Numbered from the stretch's first letter, positions 30,336 through 39,986 are shown. The stretch is DNA of 64,000 nt from AWTP1-13 sp963840445 (GCA_963840445.1 CAWIZC010000007.1:36438-100437); one strand, 5' to 3'. Numbers and translations are program-made. The notes: generated by a model from the sequence alone, not told the origin.

Positions 30336-30387
30336 TAGTGTCCCCATTCCGAAGTTCGCCAAACGCCGCCGCTAGCGTCCCGAGCGA
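30336..30387. repeat. Second copy of the left half of inverted-repeat element 1
   Basis: 52 bases match 5099-5150 at 46 positions, including ATTCCGAAGTTCGCCAA and GTCCCGAGCGA. The right palindrome arm is replaced by unrelated sequence. It starts 4 bases upstream of the ThDP-enzyme start, so it occupies that gene's 5' untranslated region. Confidence 0.75.
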
Positions 30388-30458
30388 GTAGCGGCAGCGC
30401 GCAGGTCCCGCGCATCCAAGCACAGCGGCGGACGTCCCGCCACCCAGCCGTCGCGGCT

Positions 30459-31037
30459 TTAGAACACGTGCATGGTGGGCGCGAACAATCCGACCAGCGT
30501 GAACAGCGCACCCAGCACGCCCAGACCGCACGCGCCCCACAGCAGATGGAACACGCCGGTGATCAGGTATGCCGAGGCCAGCACGATGCCGATCTGGAAT
30601 GCCCCCGAGCCGTATTCGAACTGGTGAAACTTGGCCATCGCCAGGTCGCGCTTCTGCTCGGCGGCCAGCGCACGCGCCATCAGCTCCTTGCGGCCTTCGC
30701 CTTTGCCGTCGGGCTTGGGCTCCGACTCGTAGGTTGCCGCCTTGGCTCGCCAAGCCTCGACGCGCTTGCCCAGGATGTCCTTCACGCCCGGATCGCGCGC
30801 CAGCTGCAGGTCGACCTCCATCTGCTCGGCCGCCGTATCCACCGCGGTCTTGCGGATGGTCTTGGCCTGGAAGAACGCCCATAGATTGGAAGCTTCGACA
30901 TTGGCGCTGAGCGCTTCGGTCTGTGCGCCCTTGCCCATCAGCTCGGAGATGGCGAGAAACAGCGCCAGCACCGAGATGAGTATGGCGATCTTCTTGTTAT
31001 CGCCCTCGACGACGCCGTGTCCGGCTCCATGCGACAT
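30459..31037 (-). CDS. DUF4337 family membrane protein
   Basis: 192 residues. It has an N-terminal hydrophobic segment (IAILISVLALFLAISELM), a soluble helical middle rich in charged residues (LWAFFQAKTIRKTAVDTAA is typical of the family), and two C-terminal hydrophobic segments (GIVLASAYLITGVFHLLWG and LGVLGALFTLVGLFAP). This layout matches DUF4337. Function unknown. It is a single gene with non-coding repeats on both sides. Confidence 0.8.
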   Translation of the reverse strand: MSHGAGHGVVEGDNKKIAILISVLALFLAISELMGKGAQTEALSANVEASNLWAFFQAKTIRKTAVDTAAEQMEVDLQLARDPGVKDILGKRVEAWRAKAATYESEPKPDGKGEGRKELMARALAAEQKRDLAMAKFHQFEYGSGAFQIGIVLASAYLITGVFHLLWGACGLGVLGALFTLVGLFAPTMHVF

Positions 31038-31212
31038 GACTGCTCCCCCTCATCTCCCGAGCGCAGCTAAGCGCAAACGTAGCCGGCGTCCAAGCCGCAA
31101 ACGCGGCGTGGTTTACGGCAGCCTGTCGCGGTTGCAGGGGTCGGCCCGGCGCTCGCCTTGGTTGTTGCAGCCAGCAACTGAACCCGGGCGCAAGCCTCCC
31201 GGCTCCAACCCC

Positions 31213-31283
31213 GCCCTGAGCTTGTCGAAGGGCGATTGAGTCTCACCAACGCCGTGCTTCGACGAGCTCAGCACTGGGGTGGT
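31213..31283. repeat. TCGAAG-type palindromic repeat, copy A
   Basis: CTGAGCTTGTCGAAG (31215-31229) pairs with CTTCGACGAGCTCAG (31256-31270) at 14 of 15 positions, followed by CACTGGGGTGGTGG. The gap 31038-31358 holds no gene apart from this. Copy B is at 34492-34562, and a degenerate single arm is at about 32172-32193. Confidence 0.8.
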
Positions 31284-31358
31284 GGCTGTTGACCGCGAAG
31301 AGAGGGAGATGCAGGTCCTGATGGAAGCCGGAGAGCTTCCACCAGGAACAATCCCGGC

Positions 31359-32039
31359 CTAGACGACCGTCACCTCGAGGTCGCCGACGCCGTCAATGTG
31401 CGCCTTCATGCGATCGCCCGGCTTGATCGCACCGACGCCGGAGGGGGTGCCGCTGAAGATCAGGTCGCCGGCCTTCAGCTCGAACAGGGTGGACAGGAAC
31501 GCGATCTGGCTCGGCACATCCCAGATCATCTGGTTGAGATCGCCGGTCTGTCGCCGCTCGCCGTTGACGTCCAGCCAGATGGCCCCCTTGTTCGGATGGC
31601 CGATGCTGTCGGCCGGCACCAGGGCCGTGCACGGAGCGGAGGCCTCGAACGCCTTGGCCACTTCCCACGGCCGCGCCATCTTCTTGGCCACGTCCTGCAG
31701 GTCGCGCCGGGTCATGTCGATGCCGACCGCATAGCCGAACACGTGCTTGAGGGCGTCTTCCGCCTTGATGTTGATGCCGCCCGACTTCAGGCCCACCACC
31801 ATCTCGATCTCGAAATGCACGTTCTTGGTCTGCGAGGGGTAGGGAAACTTGCCGTTGGTGGCCACGTTGTCGGCATTCTTCTGGAAGAAGAACGGCGGGT
31901 CCTTGGTGTCGCCGCCCATCTCCTTGGTATGCTCGTCGTAGTTGCGGCCGACGCAATAAATACGATGGATGGGAAACAGCTTGTCGCTGCCCTTGATGGG
32001 CAGGGTGGCCTGCTTGGCAGGCTCGAACACGTAGGTCAT
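31359..32039 (-). CDS. Fumarylacetoacetate hydrolase family enzyme
   Basis: 227 residues from the ATG before TYVFEPAKQ; the frame continues upstream to 32219 only through repeat-like DNA. Features are IYCVGRNYDEHTKEMG at the start of the FAH fold, the metal ligands expected in HFEIEMVVGL and GYAVGIDMTRRDLQ, and the end SGTPSGVGAIKPGDRMKAHI. Members hydrolyse or hydrate acylpyruvates, or decarboxylate 2-oxo-hept-3-ene-dioate. The closest general match is the fumarylpyruvate/acylpyruvate hydrolase group, but the substrate is not decided by sequence. Confidence 0.9.
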   Translation of the reverse strand: MTYVFEPAKQATLPIKGSDKLFPIHRIYCVGRNYDEHTKEMGGDTKDPPFFFQKNADNVATNGKFPYPSQTKNVHFEIEMVVGLKSGGINIKAEDALKHVFGYAVGIDMTRRDLQDVAKKMARPWEVAKAFEASAPCTALVPADSIGHPNKGAIWLDVNGERRQTGDLNQMIWDVPSQIAFLSTLFELKAGDLIFSGTPSGVGAIKPGDRMKAHIDGVGDLEVTVV

Positions 32040-32335
32040 GCGCGCACACCGTGGTTGCAGATGGTCGGTCCTGTCGTAGGCCAAGGCCCGTCGGCATGCA
32101 AGGCTGGGGCTGGTCATTCTCCGAGCTGCCGCGTGTCCGATCCATCGAACCGAGCCTCGTCCTCCGACCTCGCCCTGGGCCCGTCGAAGGGCGGCCGTGA
32201 GGTATCGTCGCGGCCGCATGGTTCGACCATGCTCACCACGCGGATCGCGCCAGCGGAACGCTACTGCGAGCCGATGGACGGAGGCGGCAGCGACCTGTTA
32301 TTGCCGATCCAAACAGCTGTGCCGGGGAGGGCACC

Positions 32336-34433
32336 TTGAGCTTCGATCCCCTGTTCCATCCGCGCGGCATCGCCATCATAGGCGCGTCGGCCGATATCTC
32401 CCGCATTGGCGGCCACCCGATCAAGGCGCTGAAGGCTGCCGGCTACAAGGGTGGCATCTTTCCCATCAATCCCAAGTACCAGGAGATGCACGGCCTGACC
32501 TGCTACCCGCACGTGTCGGCCATCGATAAGGCCTGCGACCTGGCCGTGGTGGCCGTGCCGGCGGCCGGCGTGCCGGAGGCCATCCGCGACTGCGGCAAGG
32601 CCGGCATCCGCGCCGCCGTGGTGCTGACCGCCGGCTTCCGCGAGATCGGCCCTGCCGGCCGCGGGCTGGAAGCCGAATTGAAACGCGCGGCCAGCGACAG
32701 CGGCGTGCGCGTGATCGGGCCAAACTGCCAGGGGATGCTGTCCGTGCACGACCGCGTATGGGCTGTCTTCGGCAGCCCGACCGACGAGACCGCGCTGCGC
32801 GCGGGGTCGGTGTCGTGCACCTTCCAGTCGGGCGGCTTCGGCTTCGCCATCGTCAACCTCGCCGAGGTGCAGGGGCTGGGCTTCCGCTACTGCGTCTCGA
32901 CCGGCAACGAGACCGACGTCACCACGCCCGAGCTGCTGTCGGCGTTCCTCGATGATCCCGGCACCTCGCTCGCCTTCGCCTACCTGGAAGGCACGCCCGA
33001 CGCCCGCGCATTGCTGGCGCTCGGACGCAAATCGATGCAGCTGGCCAAGCCGGTGCTGATCTGGAAGGCCGCCACCAGCGAGGTCGGCGTGCAGGCCGCC
33101 GCCTCGCACACCGCCAACATGACCGGCAGCTACGACCTCTATCGCGCCGCCATGCGCCAGTGCGGCCTGATCGAGGTCGACGACGTCGAGCCGATCGTCG
33201 ATATCGCCAAGCTGTTCGCGCCGGGCCGCCTGCCGAACGGCAAGGCCGTCGGCGTGCTGTCGATCTCGGGCGGCTCCGGCATCGTGTTCGCCGACCGCGC
33301 CGTGCAGGCCGGGCTCAGCCTGCCGAAGTTCTCGGATGCCACGCTTGCCGCCCTGCGCAAGGTGATCCCCGCCTTCGGCTCCGTCGACAACCCGGCCGAC
33401 GTCACCGCCGGGGTGTTCAACGACATGTCCCTGTTCACCACCACGCTCGACATCGTGCTGGCCGATCCCGGCATCGATCAGCTGTCGATCCTGCTTGCCT
33501 CGATCGGCGGTGCGCCGGCTCAGCGCGCAGCCGAGGCGATCGCCGCAGCTGCCGCCAAGACCGACAAGCCGGTGCATGTCGCCTGGTCCGGCCGCCGCGC
33601 CAGGTCCGTGGCCGCCACCGAGATCCTGGAGACCGCGAACATTCCCGTGCTGACGACGCCGGTGCGTCTGGCGCAGGCCGCCGCGGTGCTGGCCCGCTTC
33701 GCCGACGATCGCCGCCGCCTGCTGCCGCGCAAGGCACCGAGCGTGGCGATGCCAGCGGGGCTCGTGCTGCCGGATGGCGCCGTCACGCTGAACGAGGCGG
33801 AGAGCAAGGCGGTGCTGCGCGCTTTCGGTGTGCCGGTAGCCAGCGAGGCGCTGGTTGCGGATGCACAGGCCGCGGCTTCGGCCCTGCCGGGTGTTGATGG
33901 GCCGTTCGCGGTGAAAATCGTTTCGCGCGACATCGCCCACAAGACCGAAGCCGGTGGCGTGAAATTGTCCGTAACGCGCGCCGATCTGGCGGAGGCGGCC
34001 CGAACGGTGATCGCCAATGCCGCCAGGGCGGTTCCGGATGCCAAGATCGACGGCGTGCTCGTCTCGGAGATGGCGCAGGGGCTCGAGGTGCTGATCGGCG
34101 TCGTCAACGATGCGAGCTTCGGCCCCGCGGTGGCGCTCGGCCTCGGCGGCGTGCTGGCCGAGGTGCTGCAAGGACGTCACGCACCGCATCGCCCCGTTCG
34201 ATATCGAGACCGCGCGCGACATGATCGCCGAGCTGCGCGCCGCGCCCCTGTTCGAGGGCTATCGCGGCAAACCCGCCGCCGACAAGGAAGCCCTGGCGCG
34301 GACTCTCGTTGCCGTGTCGCAGATGGCGATGGCGCTCGCGCCCCGCCTGCGCGAGATGGACATCAATCCGCTATTCGTCGGCCCGCCTGGCCGCGGGCTC
34401 GTCGCCGCCGACGCGCTGATCGTGTTGCGCTAG
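32336..34433 (+). CDS. NDP-forming acyl-CoA synthetase (CoA-binding plus ATP-grasp; frameshifted)
   Basis: The N-terminal CoA-binding fold (RGIAIIGASADISRIGGHPI) is followed by succinyl-CoA-synthetase-like domains (GPNCQGMLSVHDRVW, HTANMTGSYDLYRAAM) and a C-terminal ATP-grasp domain (AVKIVSRDIAHKTEAGGVKL, LREMDINPLFV). The start is TTG at 32336 after GGGGAGGG. An extra base near 34169 (EVL|KDVTHRIAPF) shifts the frame; the joined length is about 699 residues, typical for the family. It forms acyl-CoA from a carboxylate, CoA and a nucleoside triphosphate; the acid is unknown. Confidence 0.87.
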
Positions 34434-34491
34434 GTGTCTTCGCGCGACCCTCCGGAAGCCTTCCGGTGCATATGGAAGCAACTACCCGCAG

Positions 34492-34562
34492 CCCTGAGCG
34501 TGTCGAAGGGCGAACGAGTCCCGCAACGTCAGGCTTCGACGAGCCCAGCACTGGGTCGTGGC
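34492..34562. repeat. TCGAAG-type palindromic repeat, copy B
   Basis: CTGAGCGTGTCGAAG (34494-34508) faces CTTCGACGAGCCCAG (34534-34548) and is followed by CACTGGGTCGTGG, as in copy A at 31213-31283. It lies between the CoA ligase and the convergent membrane-protein gene. Confidence 0.78.
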
Positions 34563-34598
34563 TTCAGATCGCGATCGATCCGGTGGGAGGAGTCTGGG

Positions 34599-34629
34599 TC
34601 CCGGCCCTGAGCTCCGCTCAGAGCCGGGA
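34599..34629. repeat. GC-rich hairpin near the end of the membrane-protein gene
   Basis: TCCCGGCCCTGAGC and GCTCAGAGCCGGGA form an almost perfect stem with a 3-base loop. It may terminate the convergent genes or be another palindromic repeat. Its right edge (CCGGGATGAC) is also found after dnaA at 5651-5660. Confidence 0.6.
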
Positions 34630-34636
34630 TGACAAA

Positions 34637-36438
34637 TTACGCGGTGGCTTTCTCGGCTCGGCGCCTTGCTGCCCTCGCCGTAGTGCAGGTCGGGGCGCTC
34701 GTTGAGGACCATCAGCAGCGGCGTCAGGCCCTCCGCCTCGACGAGGGTGAAGATCTCGATGTCCTCACGCGCCTTCGGGCTCCAGCCGGCGATCTCCAGC
34801 GCGCGCAGGGCCTTGGAGAACAGGCCATGGTTGCGAATGGCAGACTGGCTGTAGCCCTCCAGCACCTTGGGATCGCGCTTGTGCTCGTCGACCCACTTCT
34901 TGCGGATCTCTGAGATGTCGGTGGTGCTGGCCTGGCCTTCGTCGTCCTTCAGCTGCTCCAGCTCGCTTTTCTTGAACCAGCTGCCCTTGTTGGGCCAGCG
35001 CACCAACCCCAGGTCGCTCAGGACTCCGGCCAGCTGGTTCATGGCCAGCGCCCGTGACTTCTCCTGCTCGTCGTTGGGATCACAACTGTAGAGATTGGGG
35101 ATGACGAAATAGGACGCGCGCTTGTGGTGGATGAAATGGCCCTGGATCCAGTCACGCGTGACGTTGGCGCGGGCGATGACCGTGTCGATTGCCGCATTGA
35201 TCTGCCGGGTCAAGCGCGCCGGACGGACGGATCGAAGGCGGCTCGCGCGGCGGATTGACGATCGCCAGCGCCAGCAAGCCCATGTCGATGCCGATGGTGG
35301 CGAGCAGGGCAATCAGGTCGCGGCCGGTGATCGGCTCTCCGCTATCGGTGTGCCCCAGGATCGGCGTGCCGCCGCGCGAGAATATGTACCTTACGAGGCC
35401 CGAGCCGTAGGCGCCGATGTTGCGCCACAGGTTCTTGACGGCGTTGGCGACGCCGGCCGGACCTTCGTTGAAGACCGCCTCGCGCAATTTCAGCTCGGCC
35501 GGCTGCTCGGCCTGTCCGGCCGCCGCGCGCAACCGCTCGGCCAGCGTCGGGTCGTAGCAGGAGAAGCCGGCCGAGCCCGGCGCAACCGCAACCGTCGTCG
35601 CGAGAGCGCGCATCTCGCCGGCCGTCGATTTGCCGAGCTGGTTGCTGCGCGCGGCGATATTGCGCGCCAGGCCGCGAATCTCGGAGGCCTTGGCCTCGAA
35701 GGCGCGCTGGCGCTCTTCCACGGTGGCGCCGCCGAGAGCGGTGGCCGCCTGGCGCAGCTGCTCGATGTCGGCCTGCACCGGCTCGAGCCAGGTCTTGGTC
35801 ATACCGTCGCGCAGGGTAGTGATGGAATCGCGCACGCTGCGGCGTGCGTTGTAAAGCGGACCGCGGCCGGCGCCCGAGGCCGTGCCGCAGCTGCCGCCGC
35901 TCGCCTCCTCGCGCGCCATCTGGCTGTCGGACCAGGTCACGACGCTGTCTAGCTGGCCGCGCACCGCATCGAGCCGGGCCGCCACCACCTGCGCCGCGTC
36001 GCGGGCATCTTCCTGCAGGCCGGCGAGGCCCGTGCGCGTCGCCTCCTCGCCCGATATCAGGCTCCACCAGAAACCGTAGCCGAAGCCGATCGACCAGATG
36101 GCCAGGAACACGTAGAGAGGAAACGTGATGATGCGGGTGCGAAAATCGCGCTGGGCGCCGAACGTCTCGCGCAGGGTGAGCCACATCAGGAAGGTCAGCG
36201 CCACGACCACGGCGACCACCAGGAAGTCGTTGGAGAACGACATGCCCCCCGGCAGCTGCTGGTTCTGGTTGGCGGTCGCCGACACGCCGATGATGAAGTC
36301 GCGCATGCCATGCCAGGTGGCATAGCCGGAGATGATCAGCAGCATGAACGAGGCGATGCCGATCAGCGTGTTGCGGCCCAGGATGTAGTCGATCACCCTG
36401 CCGACGCTGTAGGGTGATGATGCTCTCGTCTCGGCCAT
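34637..36438 (-). CDS. Large membrane protein of unknown function (frameshifted)
   Basis: The start is MAETRASSPYSVGRVIDYIL, with an in-frame GTG/ATG slightly upstream. Two or three N-terminal membrane segments (IGIASFMLLIISGYATW, FLVVAVVVALTFLMWLTL, FPLYVFLAIWSIGFGYGFWW) precede a long helical soluble region. A further segment follows (IALLATIGIDMGLLALAIV), then a soluble C-terminal part (GHFIHHKRASYFVIPNLYS). A frame change near 35220 is required. The end is uncertain: one frame stops at 34637 (EKATA), the other runs through repeats to 34482. The joined length is about 600 residues. No family is recognised. Confidence 0.6.
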
Positions 36439-36942
36439 GGCCCGGCTCCACACGCTTGGTTAATGGTGCCCGAATATAGGGAAAACGCACGCCGTGTCGC
36501 GGCGAAATCAAGGCAGTCGGCGATGGCGAGGGCCCGGCGGTGCGCCGAAGTTACGCTTTGCCCGGACGAGCCACACAATTGCGCACAACGGGGATAGGCG
36601 TTTCACGTGAAACACCCGGCTGGCGCACCGATCAGCCCTGCGGCTTGGCCGGGAACAGCTGGAGCCGCGAATAGGTCAGCCGTCCCGACTATTCCCGGCC
36701 ACCAGGCTCAGGTCGGCCCGCCGCTCGCGCGTCGCTCTACCTCGAGATACTGCCGCTCAGCGTGACCGTTGCCGTCAATAGCGAACGCGTCGGTGTCGCC
36801 CGCGATCGCCTCGTTCTCCGAGGTCACCAACGCCGCACAGCGCCGACGTCGCGCCGCGCGCATGTGGTAGTGGGGCGGCGGCCGGGGCCGCGCGCCGCCA
36901 CGCGCCGGCATCGCCTAGTCGCTCAATCGCGCAATGCGTCGT
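36439..36942. other. Stretch without a confident gene
   Basis: Upstream of the membrane-protein gene. A minus-strand frame at 36708-36911 (67 codons) contains the plausible segment CAALVTSENEAIAGDTDAF, but its N-terminal half is arginine-rich low-complexity. It may be a decayed or frameshifted small gene. Nothing else is recognisable. Confidence 0.3.
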
Positions 36943-37149
36943 CTACATCCAAGTCGACATCAGGACGCGCAGCTCGATCTCCCGCTCATAGTCGAGGCGA
37001 GCCTGGCCCGATCGCTCGGCTGTTGCCCGCTCGCATGCCGGAACGAGCAGCACCGTGCCGCCTGATCGTTGAGGCTGGAGACGATCGCCGCGCGATGCGC
37101 CGACCGCCCAGTCGAGCAGCCTCTCCAGCAAGCCGCCGCGCCCGTTCAT
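36943..37149 (-). CDS. Small hypothetical protein
   Basis: 68 residues, starting MNGRGGLLERLLDWAVGAS and ending LRVLMSTWM. Its ATG overlaps the stop of the upstream small gene (ATGA), which supports translation of both. No signal peptide, membrane segment or known motif is seen. Confidence 0.4.
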   Translation of the reverse strand: MNGRGGLLERLLDWAVGASRGDRLQPQRSGGTVLLVPACERATAERSGQARLDYEREIELRVLMSTWM

Positions 37150-37364
37150 CGCAGGCCTCCACTTGAGCGATGTGCGGCGCGTGATGCGCGCGCCTGCACG
37201 AATTCGCGAGCAGCGCGTTGAGCAGCCGCTGGAGTGACGAACACGTGACCGTCGAGCGCATCGAACGTGCGGCTTGCGGAATGGAACCGGAAACCGCGCT
37301 CGCCTTCATAGCGAACGACGATCCCGGCGGTCTCATCGTCTGCATCGATCGTATATCCTTCGGA
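37146..37364 (-). CDS. Small hypothetical protein (FRFHSASRTFDALDG type)
   Basis: 72 residues from the ATG before SEGYTIDADDETAGIVV; the frame opens earlier but that part is poor. It is a compact domain with RYEGERGFRFHSASRTFDA and LDGHVFVTPAAAQRAAREF. It resembles short hypothetical proteins common in rhizobial genomes, by recollection only. It is coupled to the next small gene by an ATGA overlap. The remaining 37365-37869 has only weak open frames, for example 37577-37840 on the plus strand. Confidence 0.5.
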   Translation of the reverse strand, partial: SEGYTIDADDETAGIVVRYEGERGFRFHSASRTFDALDGHVFVTPAAAQRAAREFVQARASRAAHRSSGGLR

Positions 37365-37869
37365 CATGGCTATCCCTAGCGTCGGCGCTGCCGACGTCCT
37401 CCTGCTGTGCGATGTGTTGGGTGAATCGGATCGAGAGCGTTCAGCAACAACAACAGCAACCGGCCGCCATGGCGTGGTGGCAGCAGAGTGAGGGATCGCC
37501 TTGCATATCAACTCGTGTCATGGGGCACCTCCATTCAAGCCGGAGTCCACGAAGACACCTCGTGGCACCTTAGCGTTTGATGTCGCGGCGCAAGTTGCTT
37601 GCCGAAATCACCGCGGTGCCGCCCGGCTCTGGTTGGCCGGACGACGACATCGCAACGCTACGCGCTGCACTCGCCAACCCAAACCAATTATTTCTGCAAT
37701 CAATAGTATGGAACCTGCAGGCCCATCGGCGAAGCACGCGCGCGCCGGTGGGTGGGATCTCGCGTGTGAATCCAGCAAACGCAACCGGGGCCAAAGACCG
37801 GGGACTGCGCCGTAAACCATTCGACTTTGATCTGCTATGAGAGGGACCTCTGGTCGGGCAGATGAAGAC

Positions 37870-39309
37870 ATGTCTCCGTGGCACTCGTATTTGACTAACC
37901 TAGTTCTTCACCCGCGCGCACGGTGGACAGCGCTCAGCCTTGCTGGCCAGTTCGCCGTGGCGGCATTGGTGGTGCTCGGCTGCGGAATGGCCGTGTTCGG
38001 ACTATGGGTCAGCAGCCGCATCGAGAGAGGTGTTCTGCACAACACGGCCGCCGGCGTCTCCACCTACATCAACAGCTTCGTTGAACGCCACGTGCAGGAG
38101 CTGACCAAGGCATCGGTGCTCAAGCCCGAGTCGGTGCGCGCACTCGACGCCCTGCTCAAGGACACGGCCCTCGCCCGCAAGGTGGTCGGCTTCAAGATCT
38201 GGGCAACGGATGGCACCATCGTCTACAGCAACCGGAAAGAGATGATCGGCCGCAAGCTGCCGATGTCCGACCGGCTGCGGTCGGCCGTCAGAGGCGAAAT
38301 CTCGGCGGAGTTCAACACTCTCGACGATGATAACAAGCTCGGACAGGCCACGGGCGTGCCGGTGTTCGAGATCTACTCGCCGATTACGGCGACCGCCTCC
38401 GATCGCATTATCGCCGTCGCCGAGTTCTACGAGGAAGCTGGCCAGTTGCAGGCAGAACTGGGCAAGGCACGCCTGCAGAGCTGGTACATCGTGGCACTGG
38501 TCACCCTGGCGATGCTCAGTATCCTGTTCGGCATCGTCCGCAACGGCAGCCAGACGATTGCCGCGCAGGAGCGCGCCCTGCGTGACCGCATCGACGAGCT
38601 CTCCGCTCTGCTTGCGCAAAACAAGAACCTGCATCAGCGCATCGATGAGATCCACCGCCGGTCCGTCGAAACCAACGACCTGGTGTTGCGCCGCATTGGC
38701 TCGGAGCTGCATGACGGGCCCGCGCAACTGATCAGCCTGGCGCTCCTGCGGCTCGACGCCCTGCGCCCCAAGTCCAAGACCGACGCCCGCGATGTGCCGA
38801 TGGACGACTTCGAAAGGATCCGTGGCGCTCTGGTCAACTCGCTGGCCGAGATCCGCAACATGTCCGCCGGAGTGGCCCTGCCTGAGCTCGAGAAGGTGAC
38901 GCCTGCTGAAGCTCTGGCGCTGGCGGCGCGGACGCACGAACGCCGCACGGGGACGACCGTGAGTTGTGAGTTCGACGGTCTGCCACCGCGTCTTTCCAAC
39001 GCGTTGAAGGCCTGCCTGTACCGCTTCGCTCAAGAAGCCCTGAACAACGCGTTTCGCCATGGTGGTGGCCAGGGGCAAAGCGTGCGAGGCACCTACCTTG
39101 AGAACGTGCTTCAGGTCGAGGTATCCGATGCCGGACCAGGCTTCGAGCCCGATAACGACAAGCGCAGAGGCGAGAGGCGTCTCGGACTGACTGGCATGCG
39201 CGATCGGGTGGCATCGCTGGGCGGGTCTTTGGAGATTGAGTCGCAGCCCGGACACGGAACGCGATTGACGGCACGCTTCAATGTGTCAGACGATGGGACG
39301 ATTCAATAG
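37870..39309 (+). CDS. NarL-family sensor histidine kinase
   Basis: 479 residues from the ATG at 37870 (MSPWHSYLT); an in-frame ATG at 37837 is possible. It has a membrane segment at about 25-50 (LAGQFAVAALVVLGCGMAVF), an extracytoplasmic sensor region of about 150 residues, a second segment (WYIVALVTLAMLSILFGIV), a coiled-coil linker, the HisKA_3 box with the phosphoacceptor in IGSELHDGPAQLISL, and an HATPase with FAQEALNNAFRHGG and LGLTGMRDRVASLGG. The response regulator follows 14 bases later. The signal is unknown. Confidence 0.92.
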   Translation: MSPWHSYLTNLVLHPRARWTALSLAGQFAVAALVVLGCGMAVFGLWVSSRIERGVLHNTAAGVSTYINSFVERHVQELTKASVLKPESVRALDALLKDTALARKVVGFKIWATDGTIVYSNRKEMIGRKLPMSDRLRSAVRGEISAEFNTLDDDNKLGQATGVPVFEIYSPITATASDRIIAVAEFYEEAGQLQAELGKARLQSWYIVALVTLAMLSILFGIVRNGSQTIAAQERALRDRIDELSALLAQNKNLHQRIDEIHRRSVETNDLVLRRIGSELHDGPAQLISLALLRLDALRPKSKTDARDVPMDDFERIRGALVNSLAEIRNMSAGVALPELEKVTPAEALALAARTHERRTGTTVSCEFDGLPPRLSNALKACLYRFAQEALNNAFRHGGGQGQSVRGTYLENVLQVEVSDAGPGFEPDNDKRRGERRLGLTGMRDRVASLGGSLEIESQPGHGTRLTARFNVSDDGTIQ

Positions 39310-39323
39310 CTTGCGGGGGACAA

Positions 39324-39986
39324 ATGACTGATCGTATTCGCGTGGCCGTCATCGACGACCATCCGCTTTTTCGCGAGGGAGTCGCACATACCATCCGCAG
39401 CTCCAAGGTCCTGGAGGTCGTCGCGGAGGGAGCGTGTGCCGAGGACGCCATCCGCATCGTCAAGGACGAGTTGCCCGACATTGTGCTGCTGGATGTCAGC
39501 ATGCCTGGCGGCGGCATCGAGGCCGCTCGCGCCATCACGCAGTCCTGTCCGTTCGTCAAGACCATCATGCTGACGGTGTCCGAGAGCGAGGAGCACGTCT
39601 CGCAAGCCCTGGCAGCAGGAGCGCAGGGCTATGTGTTGAAGGGAACGAGCGGACCCGAGCTGATCAACACGATGCGTGCGGTTGCGCGCGGCAAATCCTA
39701 TGTCTCCCCCGGCCTGGCTGCACGCCTGCTCACCATCGCCAGGCGGCCCCCGCCGTCCTCGAACGATGCCGGGGATCTGCCGGAGCTGACGAGGCGCGAG
39801 GAAGGCATCCTCGATCACGTCGCGCGCGGCATGACCAACAAGGAGATCGCCCGCACGCTCAACATCAGCGAGAAGACCGTGAAGCACTACATGACGAACA
39901 TCATGCAGAAGCTGCACGTGCGCAATCGCGTGGAGGCGGTGCTGGCGTTTCAGAGGAAACCCGCGCGCGTGAAGGCGGAAACCTAG
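39324..39986 (+). CDS. LuxR/NarL-family response regulator
   Basis: 220 residues. The receiver domain (RVAVIDDHPLFREGV, phosphoacceptor aspartate in IVLLDVSMPGG, lysine in GYVLKGTSG) is followed by a LuxR-type helix-turn-helix (LTRREEGILDHVARGMTNKE, HYMTNIMQKLHVRNRVEA). It is the partner of the kinase directly upstream. The gene is followed by a GC stem (39991-39997 with 40009-40015) without a T-run. Confidence 0.94.
   Translation: MTDRIRVAVIDDHPLFREGVAHTIRSSKVLEVVAEGACAEDAIRIVKDELPDIVLLDVSMPGGGIEAARAITQSCPFVKTIMLTVSESEEHVSQALAAGAQGYVLKGTSGPELINTMRAVARGKSYVSPGLAARLLTIARRPPPSSNDAGDLPELTRREEGILDHVARGMTNKEIARTLNISEKTVKHYMTNIMQKLHVRNRVEAVLAFQRKPARVKAET

Noticed and set aside
32261..34222. 653-codon minus-strand open frame opposite the CoA ligase
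   Set aside because: It is a GC-driven antisense shadow of a clearly conserved plus-strand gene, with no family signature.
31213..34562. Complete insertion sequence bounded by the TCGAAG palindromes
   Set aside because: The genes between the copies are ordinary metabolic genes and there is no transposase; the repeats behave as small dispersed palindromes.
37577..37840. 87-codon plus-strand open frame before the histidine kinase
   Set aside because: It is in a plausible place but has no ribosome-binding site or known motif; it overlaps the kinase's upstream start and was left as a weak possibility.
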